Below, piece by piece: positions 1-8,755 of a DNA stretch of 64,000 nt; the stretch's first letter is position 1, and each line of letters begins with the position of its first letter. A program made the position numbers and the translations under genes. The notes under the pieces were generated by a model. It did not search any database and was not told the origin of the DNA. It was given only the letters and a program-made list of their open reading frames with translations. The DNA is from Nocardioides sp. zg-1308 (GTDB lineage: Bacteria > Actinomycetota > Actinomycetes > Propionibacteriales > Nocardioidaceae). The stretch is taken from the NCBI RefSeq assembly GCF_013155375.1, contig NZ_JABJQY010000001.1:1-64000 (forward strand), written 5' to 3'.

Positions 1-20
1 CCCGCCCACCCGATCCCGAT

Positions 21-104
21 GGTGGCGGCACATCGCAGCCGAACACGGCCGTCGCGTGCGATGTGCCGCCACCCCCGCCCGCCCGTGCGCGATGTGCCGC
101 CACC
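21..104. repeat. Three copies of a 16-bp intergenic repeat, one inverted
   Basis: The 16-mer GCGATGTGCCGCCACC occurs exactly at 58-73 and 89-104 on the plus strand, and as its perfect reverse complement at 21-36. The inverted copy and the copy at 58-73 can form a 16-bp stem with a 21-nt loop. The block lies just downstream of the stop of the minus-strand CHAT gene, so it could end that transcript, or it may be a dispersed repeat. The repeat identity is seen directly; any function is inferred. Confidence 0.75.
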
Positions 105-130
105 ACCAACCGGGGCCGGGGCGCGCGCCC

Positions 131-2725
131 TCAGATGCCGAGGACCGTGAACGAGGCGGCGGTCGCCGTCAGCACGGGGTCGCCGGCCGCCGCCTCGCGG
201 GCGGCGAGCATCGCGTCGCCCAGGCCGCCGCTCTGCCGCAGCCTCGCGTGCAGCGCGACCATCACATCGACCGTGGCCGCGTCGTCGACCTCGGCGAGGC
301 TGGAGACCACGCCGGCCGTCCCCATCGAGAGCAGGGCGGCCGCCAGCCCCAGCAGCTCCTGGTCGCCGACGGGGGCCATGACGCCGGACTCGCAGGCCGA
401 GAGCACCACCCGGTGCGGAGGTCGGTGGAGGCGCTGGAGGTCGTGCACGAGCAGCGGACCGTCGGCGAGCGTGAGCGAGGAGAACAGCGGGCTGTCCTCA
501 CGGAAGTGTCCGTGCGCCGCCACGTGCGCCAGCGCCGCGCCGTCGAGCGCGGCGAGGGACGCCGCCACCGTGGCCGCGTCACCGTCGATCACCTCGGCAC
601 CCGGGTCCTGGGCGGCGACGGCGGGCACCTCGGCGCCACCACTGCCGAGGCCGGGCCCGACGAGCATCACCCGACGGTCCCGATCGGCGGGTGCAGCGGT
701 GCGCGCGCGCAGCCACAGCCGCGCCGACGGGGTGCTCGTGACGGGCCGGTGCGCCAACGACGGGAGCAGCCCCCAGGGCACGCCCTGCAAGGCACTCGTG
801 CCGGACACGACGACCCGGGCGTCCCCCGCCCGGCCGAGGGCGGGACCGAGGAGGGCCTGCTGCAGCCGGGCACCGGCCACGTCCAGCTGGGCCCGGCGCC
901 CCCGGGCGGCCTGGCGGAGGGTGAAGAGGGCGAAGTCGACGGCCTTCGTGGCGCCGGCGGCGCCACCCACCTCGAGGCGGCGCACACGTCCGCGTCCCGC
1001 CACCACGGCGTGCAGGTGACCGCGGATCTCGACGAGCTCGACGAGGACGGCGTCGTCCGCCGCGAGGGCGGCGAGGAGCTCGTCCACGTCGAGCGACGCC
1101 CCCGTCTCCCCCGAGCCGCGCGCGTGGAGCAGACGCTGTCGCACCGACTGCTCGAGCCTCGTCGCGCGCGCCTGGAGGCGCTCGGTCGGCTCCCCGGACG
1201 CCCGGGCGTCCGCCAGGCGACGGTGCTGGGCGCGCAGCGCCGCGAGGTCCGCGGCGATGTCCGTCTCGGTCCCGGCGTCGGAGCGGGCCGAGGGGACCGT
1301 GAGAGCGGTGGCCCGCCAGCGCTCTGACCACCGGAGCAGGCGACGGGCCCCACCCGCGGCGAGCGCGGTGCGTGTGCCGAGCTCCGCGAGCTCCGCGCCG
1401 TGGGCGGAGGAGAACGCCCGCAGCTCCTGGCTCCCGAGGCTGGCGCGGTGCTCGTCGAGCGCCGTCAGCCCGCGCTCGCACGCCCGGAGGACCCCGCCGA
1501 GGTCACGTCCGGCGTCGCGGCGCTGTGCCAGGGCGAGCCAGCCGAGGGCCCGGGTCGTGGCGGTGGCCGCGTTGCGGAACCGCGACGCCTCGTCCAACCA
1601 GCGGCCCGCGAGTCCTGCAGCGCGCGGCGATCGTGACCGAGCGGCCAGCTCGGCGCCCAGCACCAGCGCCTGGGGCAGCTCGGGGGCCCCGGACCCACGT
1701 GCCACGTCGATGAGGACCTCGACGCGGTGGAGCAACCGACCCGGTCGGTCGGCCGACCCTGCCCGTGCTGTGAGGGCGAGCAGCTCGGCGGTCACCCAGG
1801 GCTGCAGCCTCCCCTGCGCGCGGAGCAGGCCGCGGGCCTCGTCCGCCGCCGACCGGGCACGAGCGTGGTCCCTCGCCTCGAGCGCGGCGCCGGCCAGCGC
1901 CAGCAGGAGGTCGGCCCGCTCGACCGCGAGCAGGGGGCGGGCGACGATTGCACGCTCGACGACGTCGAGGGCATCGGCGGCAAGGCCTCCGGCGAGGTAG
2001 GCGGCGCACCGGTCGTAGACCAGCTCGGTGTTGGTCTGGCCCACCGCCTCGAAGCGGGCGTGGGCGTCGGCATAGAGCTCGAAGGCACGGGGAAGGTCGC
2101 CCTGCAGGTAGGCCAGCCAACCCTGGTTGTGCACTCCCACGGCGACGGCCCCCGGCTGGCCCAGCGCCTCGTGGAGCTGGATGGACCGGTCGAACGCGCG
2201 GCGGGCCGCGGCGAGGTCGCCCAGACCGATGCTCGTCCATCCGACCAGGTTGAGTGCCCGGGCCTGCCACACGTCGTCGCCCGACCCGTCCAGCAGGGCG
2301 AGCGCCCGCCGGAGGTCGGCCGCCCCCTCCTCGAGCTGGGCGAAGTAGTAGGCGCGGACCCGGGCACGTCGGACGAGCACCCGGGCCAGCGGAACACCGC
2401 CCAGCCCGGCAGCGGCCAGGTCGAGCTGCGCCAGGCCCTCACGGGTGCGGCCGGCGTGGACCAGGGAGCCGCCGAGGGTCGCCCGCACGTCGGCCTCGCG
2501 CTCGGCGTCCACGCGCCGCGCGAGCCTCAGTGCCTCGCGGATGTGGGCCAGGGCCTCGTCGGTCTCGCCCAGGTCGCGCAGCACGATCCCCACCACCTGG
2601 TGACCGACCGAGGACACGGCGGGGTCGGGGTCGGGGACCAGGTCGGCCATCGCTGTCGCACGTGCGGCCGCCGGGTCGGCGAAGAGCGTGCGCAGCAGCT
2701 CCTCGGCCTCGACCCTGGTCACCAT
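131..2725 (-). CDS. TPR-CHAT domain protease (caspase-like)
   Basis: An 864-residue protein. The first two thirds is all-helical and rich in TPR-like repeats (clearest at roughly residues 100-300), a likely protein-binding or sensing scaffold. The last 300 residues form a CHAT domain of the caspase/separase clan. The catalytic pair is visible as His738 in HVAAHGHF and Cys778 in VLSACESG. There is no signal peptide, so it should act in the cytoplasm. I chose the ATG at 2725 (MVTRVEAEELL) over the in-frame start at 2773, because the extra 16 residues look non-coding and AAGGA lies upstream. It is divergent from a subtilase gene and close to an ECF-type sigma gene; together they look like one module. 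Its substrate is unknown. Confidence 0.88.
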   Translation of the reverse strand: MVTRVEAEELLRTLFADPAAARATAMADLVPDPDPAVSSVGHQVVGIVLRDLGETDEALAHIREALRLARRVDAEREADVRATLGGSLVHAGRTREGLAQLDLAAAGLGGVPLARVLVRRARVRAYYFAQLEEGAADLRRALALLDGSGDDVWQARALNLVGWTSIGLGDLAAARRAFDRSIQLHEALGQPGAVAVGVHNQGWLAYLQGDLPRAFELYADAHARFEAVGQTNTELVYDRCAAYLAGGLAADALDVVERAIVARPLLAVERADLLLALAGAALEARDHARARSAADEARGLLRAQGRLQPWVTAELLALTARAGSADRPGRLLHRVEVLIDVARGSGAPELPQALVLGAELAARSRSPRAAGLAGRWLDEASRFRNAATATTRALGWLALAQRRDAGRDLGGVLRACERGLTALDEHRASLGSQELRAFSSAHGAELAELGTRTALAAGGARRLLRWSERWRATALTVPSARSDAGTETDIAADLAALRAQHRRLADARASGEPTERLQARATRLEQSVRQRLLHARGSGETGASLDVDELLAALAADDAVLVELVEIRGHLHAVVAGRGRVRRLEVGGAAGATKAVDFALFTLRQAARGRRAQLDVAGARLQQALLGPALGRAGDARVVVSGTSALQGVPWGLLPSLAHRPVTSTPSARLWLRARTAAPADRDRRVMLVGPGLGSGGAEVPAVAAQDPGAEVIDGDAATVAASLAALDGAALAHVAAHGHFREDSPLFSSLTLADGPLLVHDLQRLHRPPHRVVLSACESGVMAPVGDQELLGLAAALLSMGTAGVVSSLAEVDDAATVDVMVALHARLRQSGGLGDAMLAAREAAAGDPVLTATAASFTVLGI

Positions 2726-2765
2726 GGTCCGGCCATCCTTGCCGATCCGGCCGCCGAGTTGGCAC

Positions 2766-2793
2766 GAAACCATTCCGGCGGCGACGGCGCGTC
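2766..2793 (+). promoter_or_regulatory. Possible ECF-type promoter before the subtilase gene
   Basis: The short divergent gap holds GAAACC at 2766-2771 and CGTC at 2790-2793, separated by 18 bases, which resembles the GGAACC / CGTC pattern of many ECF promoters. The subtilase ATG follows at 2808 with no Shine-Dalgarno sequence, which would fit a leaderless or nearly leaderless transcript. The same motif was not seen upstream of the sigma gene, and in such GC-rich DNA the match is weak. Confidence 0.2.
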
Positions 2794-2807
2794 GCTAGCG
2801 TCGCATC

Positions 2808-4088
2808 ATGAGCGACTGGAAGATCGGCGACGACCGGCGACGACGCAGCACCGACCAGCTCCGCGACCTCCGCGCGGCCAACGACCGACAGGTGGCCTGG
2901 GACACCGAGGCACCCGCCGACTTCACCTACCTGTTCCACCCCCACCACGTGCTGGTCGGGGCCGAGGACGCCGGCGACTTCGAGGCCGCCGTGGCGCGCC
3001 TCGACAAGGGTGTCCTCGACGAGGCGCCTCGCCGTGACGACGTACGACTGCTCGGGGGCGACCTCGTGCGCTACGTGCTGGCCGAGCGGCCCGGAGGGCA
3101 GTCCGTCCCCGACATCCTCGACCTGCTCGAGGATGGCGGCCTCCGACGGGGCGCCGCGTCACCCGACCACTGGGTGCACGTCTCCCCCGGTGGGGGCAGC
3201 GGCAGCGCCTGCCCGGCCGTCGAGCCCGAGGAGACCGGGCTCACCGAGCCGTGGCCCCCCGTCGCACCGCAGGAGAAGGGCCACGACGTGCGCGTCGTGG
3301 TCGTCGACACCGGCTGGAACCCACCGTCCGGCAACGACCCCCGCACGCCCTGGCTCGACGGGGTCGAGGGCGACGACGAGCTCAACGGTCCTGACCTGCG
3401 GCCCTATGCCGGGCACGGCACGTTCATCGCCGGGGTCGTGCGTTGCATCGCCCCCCTCACGACGATCTTCGTCGAGGGCTTCGCCGTCGGCGGCGTGGGC
3501 GGCGGCGGCATCCTCGAGTCCGAGATCGTGCGCCGGCTCGAGGAGGCCATCGTCCGCAAGCCGCAGGTGATCAACCTGTCCGCCGGCTGCCGCACCCGCC
3601 ACGACCTGCCGTCGATCGCCTTCTCGCGGTTCCACCGCAGGCACCTCGAGGGCACGGACTGCGTGCTCGTGGCCGCCGCCGGCAACGACTCGTGGGCGGC
3701 ACCCTTCTGGCCCGCGGCCTACGACTGGGCCGTCGGCGTGGGATCGCTCGACCGCGACGGACGCGTGTCGGCCTTCTCCAACTACGGCGTCTCCGCCGAC
3801 GTCTACGCCCTCGGCCGCAACGTGGTCAACGCCTTCCCCGACGGCACCTTCATGTGCCACGAGTCGCCCGACAAGGGCGACGTCCGGGTCTTCAGCACCG
3901 GGATGGCCCGGTGGAGCGGGACCTCCTTCGCCGCGCCGATCGTGGCGGGCCTCATCGCCCGCGAGATCAGCGAGACCGGGGCATCGGCCGCAGACGCACG
4001 GGACGCGGTCCTGGCGCGTGCGACGTACGACTCCGACCCCCAGGTCGGACCCCACGTCGAGCTTCGCCAGCCCTACCCGGGCCCGTAG
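2808..4088 (+). CDS. Cytoplasmic S8 (subtilisin-like) serine protease
   Basis: A 426-residue peptidase with the complete subtilase triad: Asp167 in VVVDTGW, His203 in GHGTFIAG and Ser373 in GTSFAAP, plus the oxyanion Asn293 in AAAGNDSW. The catalytic domain occupies about residues 160-400. It is preceded by about 160 residues that match no propeptide or domain I can name, and there is no signal peptide or membrane segment, which is unusual since most subtilases are secreted. It is divergent from the TPR-CHAT protease and convergent with a 152-residue gene coupled to a sigma factor. It probably works inside the cell within this module, either cleaving or being controlled by its neighbours; that is inference. 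Confidence 0.92.
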   Translation: MSDWKIGDDRRRRSTDQLRDLRAANDRQVAWDTEAPADFTYLFHPHHVLVGAEDAGDFEAAVARLDKGVLDEAPRRDDVRLLGGDLVRYVLAERPGGQSVPDILDLLEDGGLRRGAASPDHWVHVSPGGGSGSACPAVEPEETGLTEPWPPVAPQEKGHDVRVVVVDTGWNPPSGNDPRTPWLDGVEGDDELNGPDLRPYAGHGTFIAGVVRCIAPLTTIFVEGFAVGGVGGGGILESEIVRRLEEAIVRKPQVINLSAGCRTRHDLPSIAFSRFHRRHLEGTDCVLVAAAGNDSWAAPFWPAAYDWAVGVGSLDRDGRVSAFSNYGVSADVYALGRNVVNAFPDGTFMCHESPDKGDVRVFSTGMARWSGTSFAAPIVAGLIAREISETGASAADARDAVLARATYDSDPQVGPHVELRQPYPGP

Positions 4089-4112
4089 CGTCGACGTTGC
4101 CGGGCCGAGCCC

Positions 4113-4571
4113 TCAGAGCTCGACCCAGCGGCTGGTCGCCGACCCGCCCGCGTGGCGCACCGTGAAACGGACCGAACCGGTCGGCTCCGCCGCGATCGCG
4201 AGGAACCCCACCTCGTCGAGGGCGGTGGCCCAGCTCTGCCCGTCGGACGTCTCGAGCACGACCTCGACGGCCCCCATGTCGCCGTCGAGGTCGAGCAGCT
4301 GACCGCGCACCTGGCCCTCGTCGAGCTCGACCTCGAGCGACCAGCCCTCCCCCGCGGTGAAGTGGAGCATCCGCGACGTGGCGAGCCCCCTCACCTGTGC
4401 GGCCGGCTCGTCGCGCGAGTCACGGACCAGGACGAGCATCTCCCACTCGTCGTCGAGGCCGGCGGCGGCCACGGCCGCGATCATGGTCGCCACGAGTCCG
4501 GGCGGCGGCGGGTCGTACGTCAGCCACATGTCACGCAGTTCCTCGAGGAGAGCGGCGTCCCCAGTAGTCAT
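4113..4571 (-). CDS. 152-residue protein coupled to the sigma factor gene
   Basis: The start is the ATG at 4571, which overlaps the sigma gene stop in an ATGA junction, so the two are probably translated together. The N-terminal 50 residues are helical (MTTGDAALLEEL, then a PPPPG turn and an Ala-rich helix). The remainder is predicted beta-rich with acidic strands ending in WVEL. There are no cysteines or histidines arranged as in zinc anti-sigma factors, and no membrane segment. I do not recognise the family. Its position suggests a partner or regulator of the sigma factor, or a substrate or adaptor for the two proteases next to it. Confidence 0.82.
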   Translation of the reverse strand: MTTGDAALLEELRDMWLTYDPPPPGLVATMIAAVAAAGLDDEWEMLVLVRDSRDEPAAQVRGLATSRMLHFTAGEGWSLEVELDEGQVRGQLLDLDGDMGAVEVVLETSDGQSWATALDEVGFLAIAAEPTGSVRFTVRHAGGSATSRWVEL

Positions 4572-5170
4572 CGCTCGCCTCCTCTCTCCAGTGCGGTTCG
4601 GACCTTGGCCAGGCAGCGGGCCCGAGTGGGTCCGATGCTCCCGACGGGCATGTCGAGGTCCTGGCTCAAGGATTGGTAGTCGGGTCGGTCCATGAAGGCC
4701 ACGACCCGCAGCAGCTTGCGGCACCGCTCGTCGACCGATGCCACCGCCTTCCACAGCCGTGATCCCTCGTCGCCGAGCACGGCGAGCGCCTCGGCCGACT
4801 CCGCGTCCGGGAGCACGGCGTGCAGCGTCTCGTCCTGCACCGGTGTCGCCCGACGTGCGGTCCGGGCGTGTGCGGCTGCGCCGCGCCTGGCTGAGGTGAT
4901 CAGCCAGGACGCGACCGCCTTGGGGTCGTCGATGGTCTGGTGCAGGCGTACGAACCCCAGCCAGGTCGCCTGAATCACGTCCTCAGCCGACTGGCGGTCG
5001 TGCCCGTAGGCCCTCACCACGTGCCAGAGCACCGGTGTCATCGTGGAGACCAGATCGTCCACCGCGCTGGCGTCCCCCGAACGCCAGGCGATGAACGCCC
5101 CACTGGCCAAGTCCCACGGTGACTGGTCGAGCTGCCCCTCAGCTCTTCGGTCCTCTGACATGGTGACCAT
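4568..5170 (-). CDS. RNA polymerase sigma factor, ECF-type (sigma-70 family)
   Basis: A 200-residue protein with a region 2 helix bundle at about residues 25-95 (contains SAEDVIQATWLGFVRLH) and a region 4 helix-turn-helix at about 145-195 (LSQDLDMPVGSIGPTRARC). The two-domain architecture and length are those of ECF-type sigma factors. Two starts are possible, ATG at 5170 and ATG at 5161; GGGGA sits just upstream of the first. No classical anti-sigma factor with a membrane segment is encoded beside it. Instead it is coupled to the 152-residue gene and precedes the subtilase and TPR-CHAT genes, which it may transcribe. Confidence 0.9.
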   Translation of the reverse strand: MVTMSEDRRAEGQLDQSPWDLASGAFIAWRSGDASAVDDLVSTMTPVLWHVVRAYGHDRQSAEDVIQATWLGFVRLHQTIDDPKAVASWLITSARRGAAAHARTARRATPVQDETLHAVLPDAESAEALAVLGDEGSRLWKAVASVDERCRKLLRVVAFMDRPDYQSLSQDLDMPVGSIGPTRARCLAKVRTALERGGER

Positions 5171-5235
5171 TGTCCCCATGTCAGTAGAGGAGGGAGCACC
5201 CGCCGTGCTGATACACCGCGAGCGAGACTTCTTTC

Positions 5236-6087
5236 TCAGAACATCAGTGTCGCGAACGTCGCCGTCTGCTCGAAGCCGACGCGGGCGTACGCCGCACGCG
5301 CCGGGGCGTTCCACTCGTTGACGTAGAGGGAGACCACCGGCGCGAGGCCGGACTCCAGGACGTGGCTGACCACGGCGGACATGCCCCGCGCGGCGAGGCC
5401 CTCGCCCCGGCGGTCCGGACGCACCCACACGCCCTGCACCTGGGCGGCGTACGGCGTCGCGCAGGCGATCTCGGCCTTGAACACCACGCCGTGGTCGTCG
5501 AAGCTCGCCAGCGACCAGCCGCGGCCGATGAGCTGCTGGACGCGCGCCCGGTAGAGGTCGCCGCCGCCGGCGTCGTTCTCCGGCGAGACGCCGACCTCCT
5601 CGGTGTACATCGCGACGCAGGCCGGGTAGAGGACGTCGAGGTCGCGCTGCGTGGTCAGGCGCACGTCGGGGGCGGGCGCCACGGCCGGCGCCCGGCTGAT
5701 CTGCAGGTGGGGCTGCTCCGGGCGGACCTCGCGCGGTCGCGACCACCGGGGCTGGATCTCGTCCCACAGCGCGGCGACCACCTCGCTCGGGCCGACGATC
5801 GTCCCGACGCTGCTGCGGCGCCGCAGCGCCGCGTCGGCGAAGGCGCCCACGTCGGCGGGCGTGCACTGCACCGGCACCAGGTTGGCGCCGAGGTGGCAGC
5901 CGGCGACGAGCTCGCCGTCCTCGAACCGGCCCCAGACCTGGCCGCCGAGCCACCGCTCGTCGAGGTTGGTCAGGCGGGCGCGGTAGTCGGCGAACACGTT
6001 GACCACCGGGTCCTGCTCGGCGAGCGCGACGAAGCGGTCCCGGTCTCCCGGGCCCAGCACACGCACCTGCTCGCGGGTCCTCAGCAC
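5236..6087 (-). CDS. DUF4081-type GNAT N-acetyltransferase
   Basis: A 283-residue protein with an N-terminal accessory region (about 1-130) followed by a GNAT fold. The acetyl-CoA loop is visible in VRPDRRGEGLAARGM, and the C-terminal part in NAPARAAYARVGFEQ. It corresponds to the acetyltransferase next to ispG in mycobacteria (Rv2867c in M. tuberculosis, from memory). Acceptor substrate is unknown. It lies 82 bp downstream of ispG on the same strand, at the end of the rip-ispG run. Confidence 0.88.
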   Translation of the reverse strand: MLRTREQVRVLGPGDRDRFVALAEQDPVVNVFADYRARLTNLDERWLGGQVWGRFEDGELVAGCHLGANLVPVQCTPADVGAFADAALRRRSSVGTIVGPSEVVAALWDEIQPRWSRPREVRPEQPHLQISRAPAVAPAPDVRLTTQRDLDVLYPACVAMYTEEVGVSPENDAGGGDLYRARVQQLIGRGWSLASFDDHGVVFKAEIACATPYAAQVQGVWVRPDRRGEGLAARGMSAVVSHVLESGLAPVVSLYVNEWNAPARAAYARVGFEQTATFATLMF

Positions 6088-6169
6088 GCTCCCGAGCCTA
6101 GGGCGGTGGAGGGCCGGCCACCAACGTGAGCGCCGACCACCGGTCAGGTCAGGGGTGAGGCGGGGTAGG

Positions 6170-7333
6170 TCAGCTGACGCTGACGGTCGCCTCGGCGCCC
6201 TCGACCGCCTCCATGCCCTCGGCGATGCGCATGGCCTCCTCGATGAGGGTCTCCACGATCTGCGACTCCGGCACGGTCTTGACGACCTCGCCCTTGACGA
6301 AGATCTGGCCCTTGCCGTTGCCGGAGGCGACGCCCAGGTCGGCCTCGCGGGCCTCGCCCGGACCGTTGACGACGCAGCCCATCACCGCGACGCGGAGCGG
6401 CACCTCGAGGCCGTCGAGCCCCGCGGTGACCTCCTCGGCCAGCTTGTAGACGTCGACCTGCGCGCGACCGCAGGAGGGGCAGGACACGATCTCGAGACGC
6501 CGCGGCTTGAGGTTGAGCGACTCCAGGATCTGCAGGCCGACCTTCACCTCCTCGACCGGCGGGGCCGACAGCGAGACCCGGATGGTGTCACCGATGCCCT
6601 TGCTGAGCAGGTGGCCGAAGGCGACGGCCGACTTGATGGTGCCCTGGAACGCCGGCCCGGCCTCGGTGACGCCGAGGTGCAGCGGCCAGTCGCCGGCCTC
6701 GGCGAGGAGCTCGTAGGCGCGCACCATGACGACCGGGTCGTTGTGCTTGACCGAGATCTTGAAGTCGTGGAAATCGTGCTCCTCGAAGAGGCTGGCCTCC
6801 CACACGGCCGACTCGACGAGCGCCTCGGGCGTCGCCTTGCCGTACTTGTCGAGGATCCGCTTGTCGAGCGAGCCGGCGTTGACGCCGATGCGGATGGAGG
6901 TGCCGCGGTCCTTGGCAGCGCGCGCGATCTCCTTGACCTGGTCGTCGAACTTGCGGATGTTGCCGGGGTTGACCCGGACGGCGGCGCAGCCGGCGTCGAT
7001 GGCCGCGAAGACGTACTTGGGCTGGAAGTGGATGTCGGCGATCACCGGGATCTGCGAGTGCTGCGCGATCTCGGGCAGCGCGTCGGCGTCGTCCTGGCTC
7101 GGGCAGGCCACCCGGACGATGTCGCAGCCGGTGGCGGTGAGCTCGGCGATCTGCTGGAGGGTGGCGTTGACGTCGGAGGTCAGCGTGGTCGTCATCGACT
7201 GGACCGAGATCGGCGACTCGCTGCCGACACCCACGGAGCCCACCTTGATCTGGCGGGTCTGGCGGCGGGGCGCCAGGACGGGGGGCGGCAGGGCGGGCAT
7301 GCCGAGCGAGACGGACGGGCTGACAGCGGTCAT
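6170..7333 (-). CDS. ispG: 4-hydroxy-3-methylbut-2-en-1-yl diphosphate synthase (flavodoxin/ferredoxin)
   Basis: IspG (GcpE) carries out the sixth step of the MEP isoprenoid pathway, reductive opening of MEcPP to HMBPP using a [4Fe-4S] cluster. The 387-residue length is normal for the bacterial two-domain form. The cluster ligands are seen as Cys285 and Cys288 (SCPSCGR) and Cys320 (GCVVNGPGE). The N-terminal TIM barrel includes PVIADIHF and [10 protein letters not shown]. It is co-oriented with the site-2 protease and dxr upstream, a conserved actinobacterial trio carrying two steps of the same pathway. Confidence 0.97.
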   Translation of the reverse strand: MTAVSPSVSLGMPALPPPVLAPRRQTRQIKVGSVGVGSESPISVQSMTTTLTSDVNATLQQIAELTATGCDIVRVACPSQDDADALPEIAQHSQIPVIADIHFQPKYVFAAIDAGCAAVRVNPGNIRKFDDQVKEIARAAKDRGTSIRIGVNAGSLDKRILDKYGKATPEALVESAVWEASLFEEHDFHDFKISVKHNDPVVMVRAYELLAEAGDWPLHLGVTEAGPAFQGTIKSAVAFGHLLSKGIGDTIRVSLSAPPVEEVKVGLQILESLNLKPRRLEIVSCPSCGRAQVDVYKLAEEVTAGLDGLEVPLRVAVMGCVVNGPGEAREADLGVASGNGKGQIFVKGEVVKTVPESQIVETLIEEAMRIAEGMEAVEGAEATVSVS

Positions 7334-7391
7334 GGCGCCAGTCTAGGTCGGCGGACCTCCTCGCCCCGACTCGGCGGACCCGGGACCCGGG

Positions 7392-8738
7392 TCAGCTCAG
7401 GTGCAGCGGCACGACGATGTCGGCCACGATCAGGACCACGCCCATCACGAGCATGGCGAGCCCGACGACGTAGGCCACCGGCAGCAGCTTGGCGACGTCG
7501 ACGTGCCCGGGGTCCGGCCGGCCGCGGAGGCGTGCGACGCCGCGCTTGAGGCCTTCGTAGAGGGCCCCGGCGATGTGGCCGCCGTCGAGCGGGAGCAGCG
7601 GCACGAAGTTGAACATGCCGATGAAGAAGTTGAAGCTCGCGATGAGGAACAGCAGCGTCACGAGCTTGTCGGTGAGCGGGAACGCCTCGTTGGAGGCGGC
7701 CTCGCCGGCGAACCGGCCGCCGCCCACGATCGAGACGGGGCTGTCGGCGGCGCGCTCCTCGAGCCCGACGATCGCGCGGCCCACCTCGTAGACCTTGACC
7801 GGGAGCTGGCCGAGGGCCTGGACCGTCTCGACGGTCATCGTCCCCATCTGCTCGGTCGTGTAGAGCAGGCCACCGGTCCGCAGGCTCGTCTCCGGCTGGA
7901 CGCCGAGGAAGCCGACCTCGGTGAGGGTGTCGTCCTCGAGCGAGGTCTGGCGCAGGGTCACCGTGGTGTTGGTCGTGAGGGTCAGCATCGTGTCACTGCG
8001 CCGCACCTCGATGACGGCGTTGCCGTCGGCGTTGTCGCGGATCGCCGCCTGGAGGCTGTCCCAGTCGCTGAACCGGGTGCCGTTGAAGCTGACGATCTCG
8101 TCGCCGGGCCGGATCCCGGCCTCCTTCGCGGGCGTGACCGGGTCGTCGGCGGTGCAGTCGCGCGGCAGCTCCTCGACCGGGATGACGCACGCGGGCACGG
8201 CGGCGACGGTGGGCTCGACGACCTCGTCGCGGGGGTTGCCGTAGGTCGCGAAGAGCACCGCGAAGATCGAGAACGCGATGGCGATGTTGACCATCGGCCC
8301 GCCCGCCATCACGATCACCTTCTTCCACCAGGTGAGCCGGTAGAACAGCCGGTCGGTGTCGTGCTGCTTGACGTACTCCCACTCCGCGGCGCGCGCGTCG
8401 GAGATGAGCTGGGTGAACATGCCGGTGTTGGAGCGGCGCACCTTGTGCACCGGCTCGCCGTCCTCGTCGTAGGTCGTCTCCTCGACGAGGCCCTCGGCAC
8501 CCGGGGGCAGCATCCCGACGATCTTGACGTAGCCGCCGAGCGGGATCGCCTTGATGCCGTACTCGGTCTCACCGATCTGCCGGCTCCACACGGTCGGGCC
8601 GAAGCCGATGAACCACTGCGGCACCTTGCACCCGAACTTCTTCGCCGGGATGAGGTGACCGAACTCGTGCAGCCCGATGGAGACCAGGATGGCCACCACG
8701 AAGGTGACGACACCCAGGGTATAGAGGATCGGGGTCAC
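7392..8738 (-). CDS. Site-2 intramembrane metalloprotease (Rip1/RseP type, M50)
   Basis: A 448-residue membrane protease that cuts transmembrane proteins such as anti-sigma factors within the bilayer. TM1 carries the zinc motif HEFGH at residues 24-28, and the third ligand region is in LLPLDGGH near the C-terminus. A PDZ domain lies between (around EAGIRPGDEIVSFNG). There are about four membrane segments. The GTG start at 8738 has AGGAA upstream. It sits between dxr and ispG, as in mycobacteria, where the orthologue Rip1 (Rv2869c) controls several sigma pathways. Its clients here are unknown; the ECF sigma gene at 4568 has no obvious membrane anti-sigma partner. Confidence 0.95.
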   Translation of the reverse strand: MTPILYTLGVVTFVVAILVSIGLHEFGHLIPAKKFGCKVPQWFIGFGPTVWSRQIGETEYGIKAIPLGGYVKIVGMLPPGAEGLVEETTYDEDGEPVHKVRRSNTGMFTQLISDARAAEWEYVKQHDTDRLFYRLTWWKKVIVMAGGPMVNIAIAFSIFAVLFATYGNPRDEVVEPTVAAVPACVIPVEELPRDCTADDPVTPAKEAGIRPGDEIVSFNGTRFSDWDSLQAAIRDNADGNAVIEVRRSDTMLTLTTNTTVTLRQTSLEDDTLTEVGFLGVQPETSLRTGGLLYTTEQMGTMTVETVQALGQLPVKVYEVGRAIVGLEERAADSPVSIVGGGRFAGEAASNEAFPLTDKLVTLLFLIASFNFFIGMFNFVPLLPLDGGHIAGALYEGLKRGVARLRGRPDPGHVDVAKLLPVAYVVGLAMLVMGVVLIVADIVVPLHLS

Positions 8739-8755
8739 GAGGGTTCCTTGTCAGG

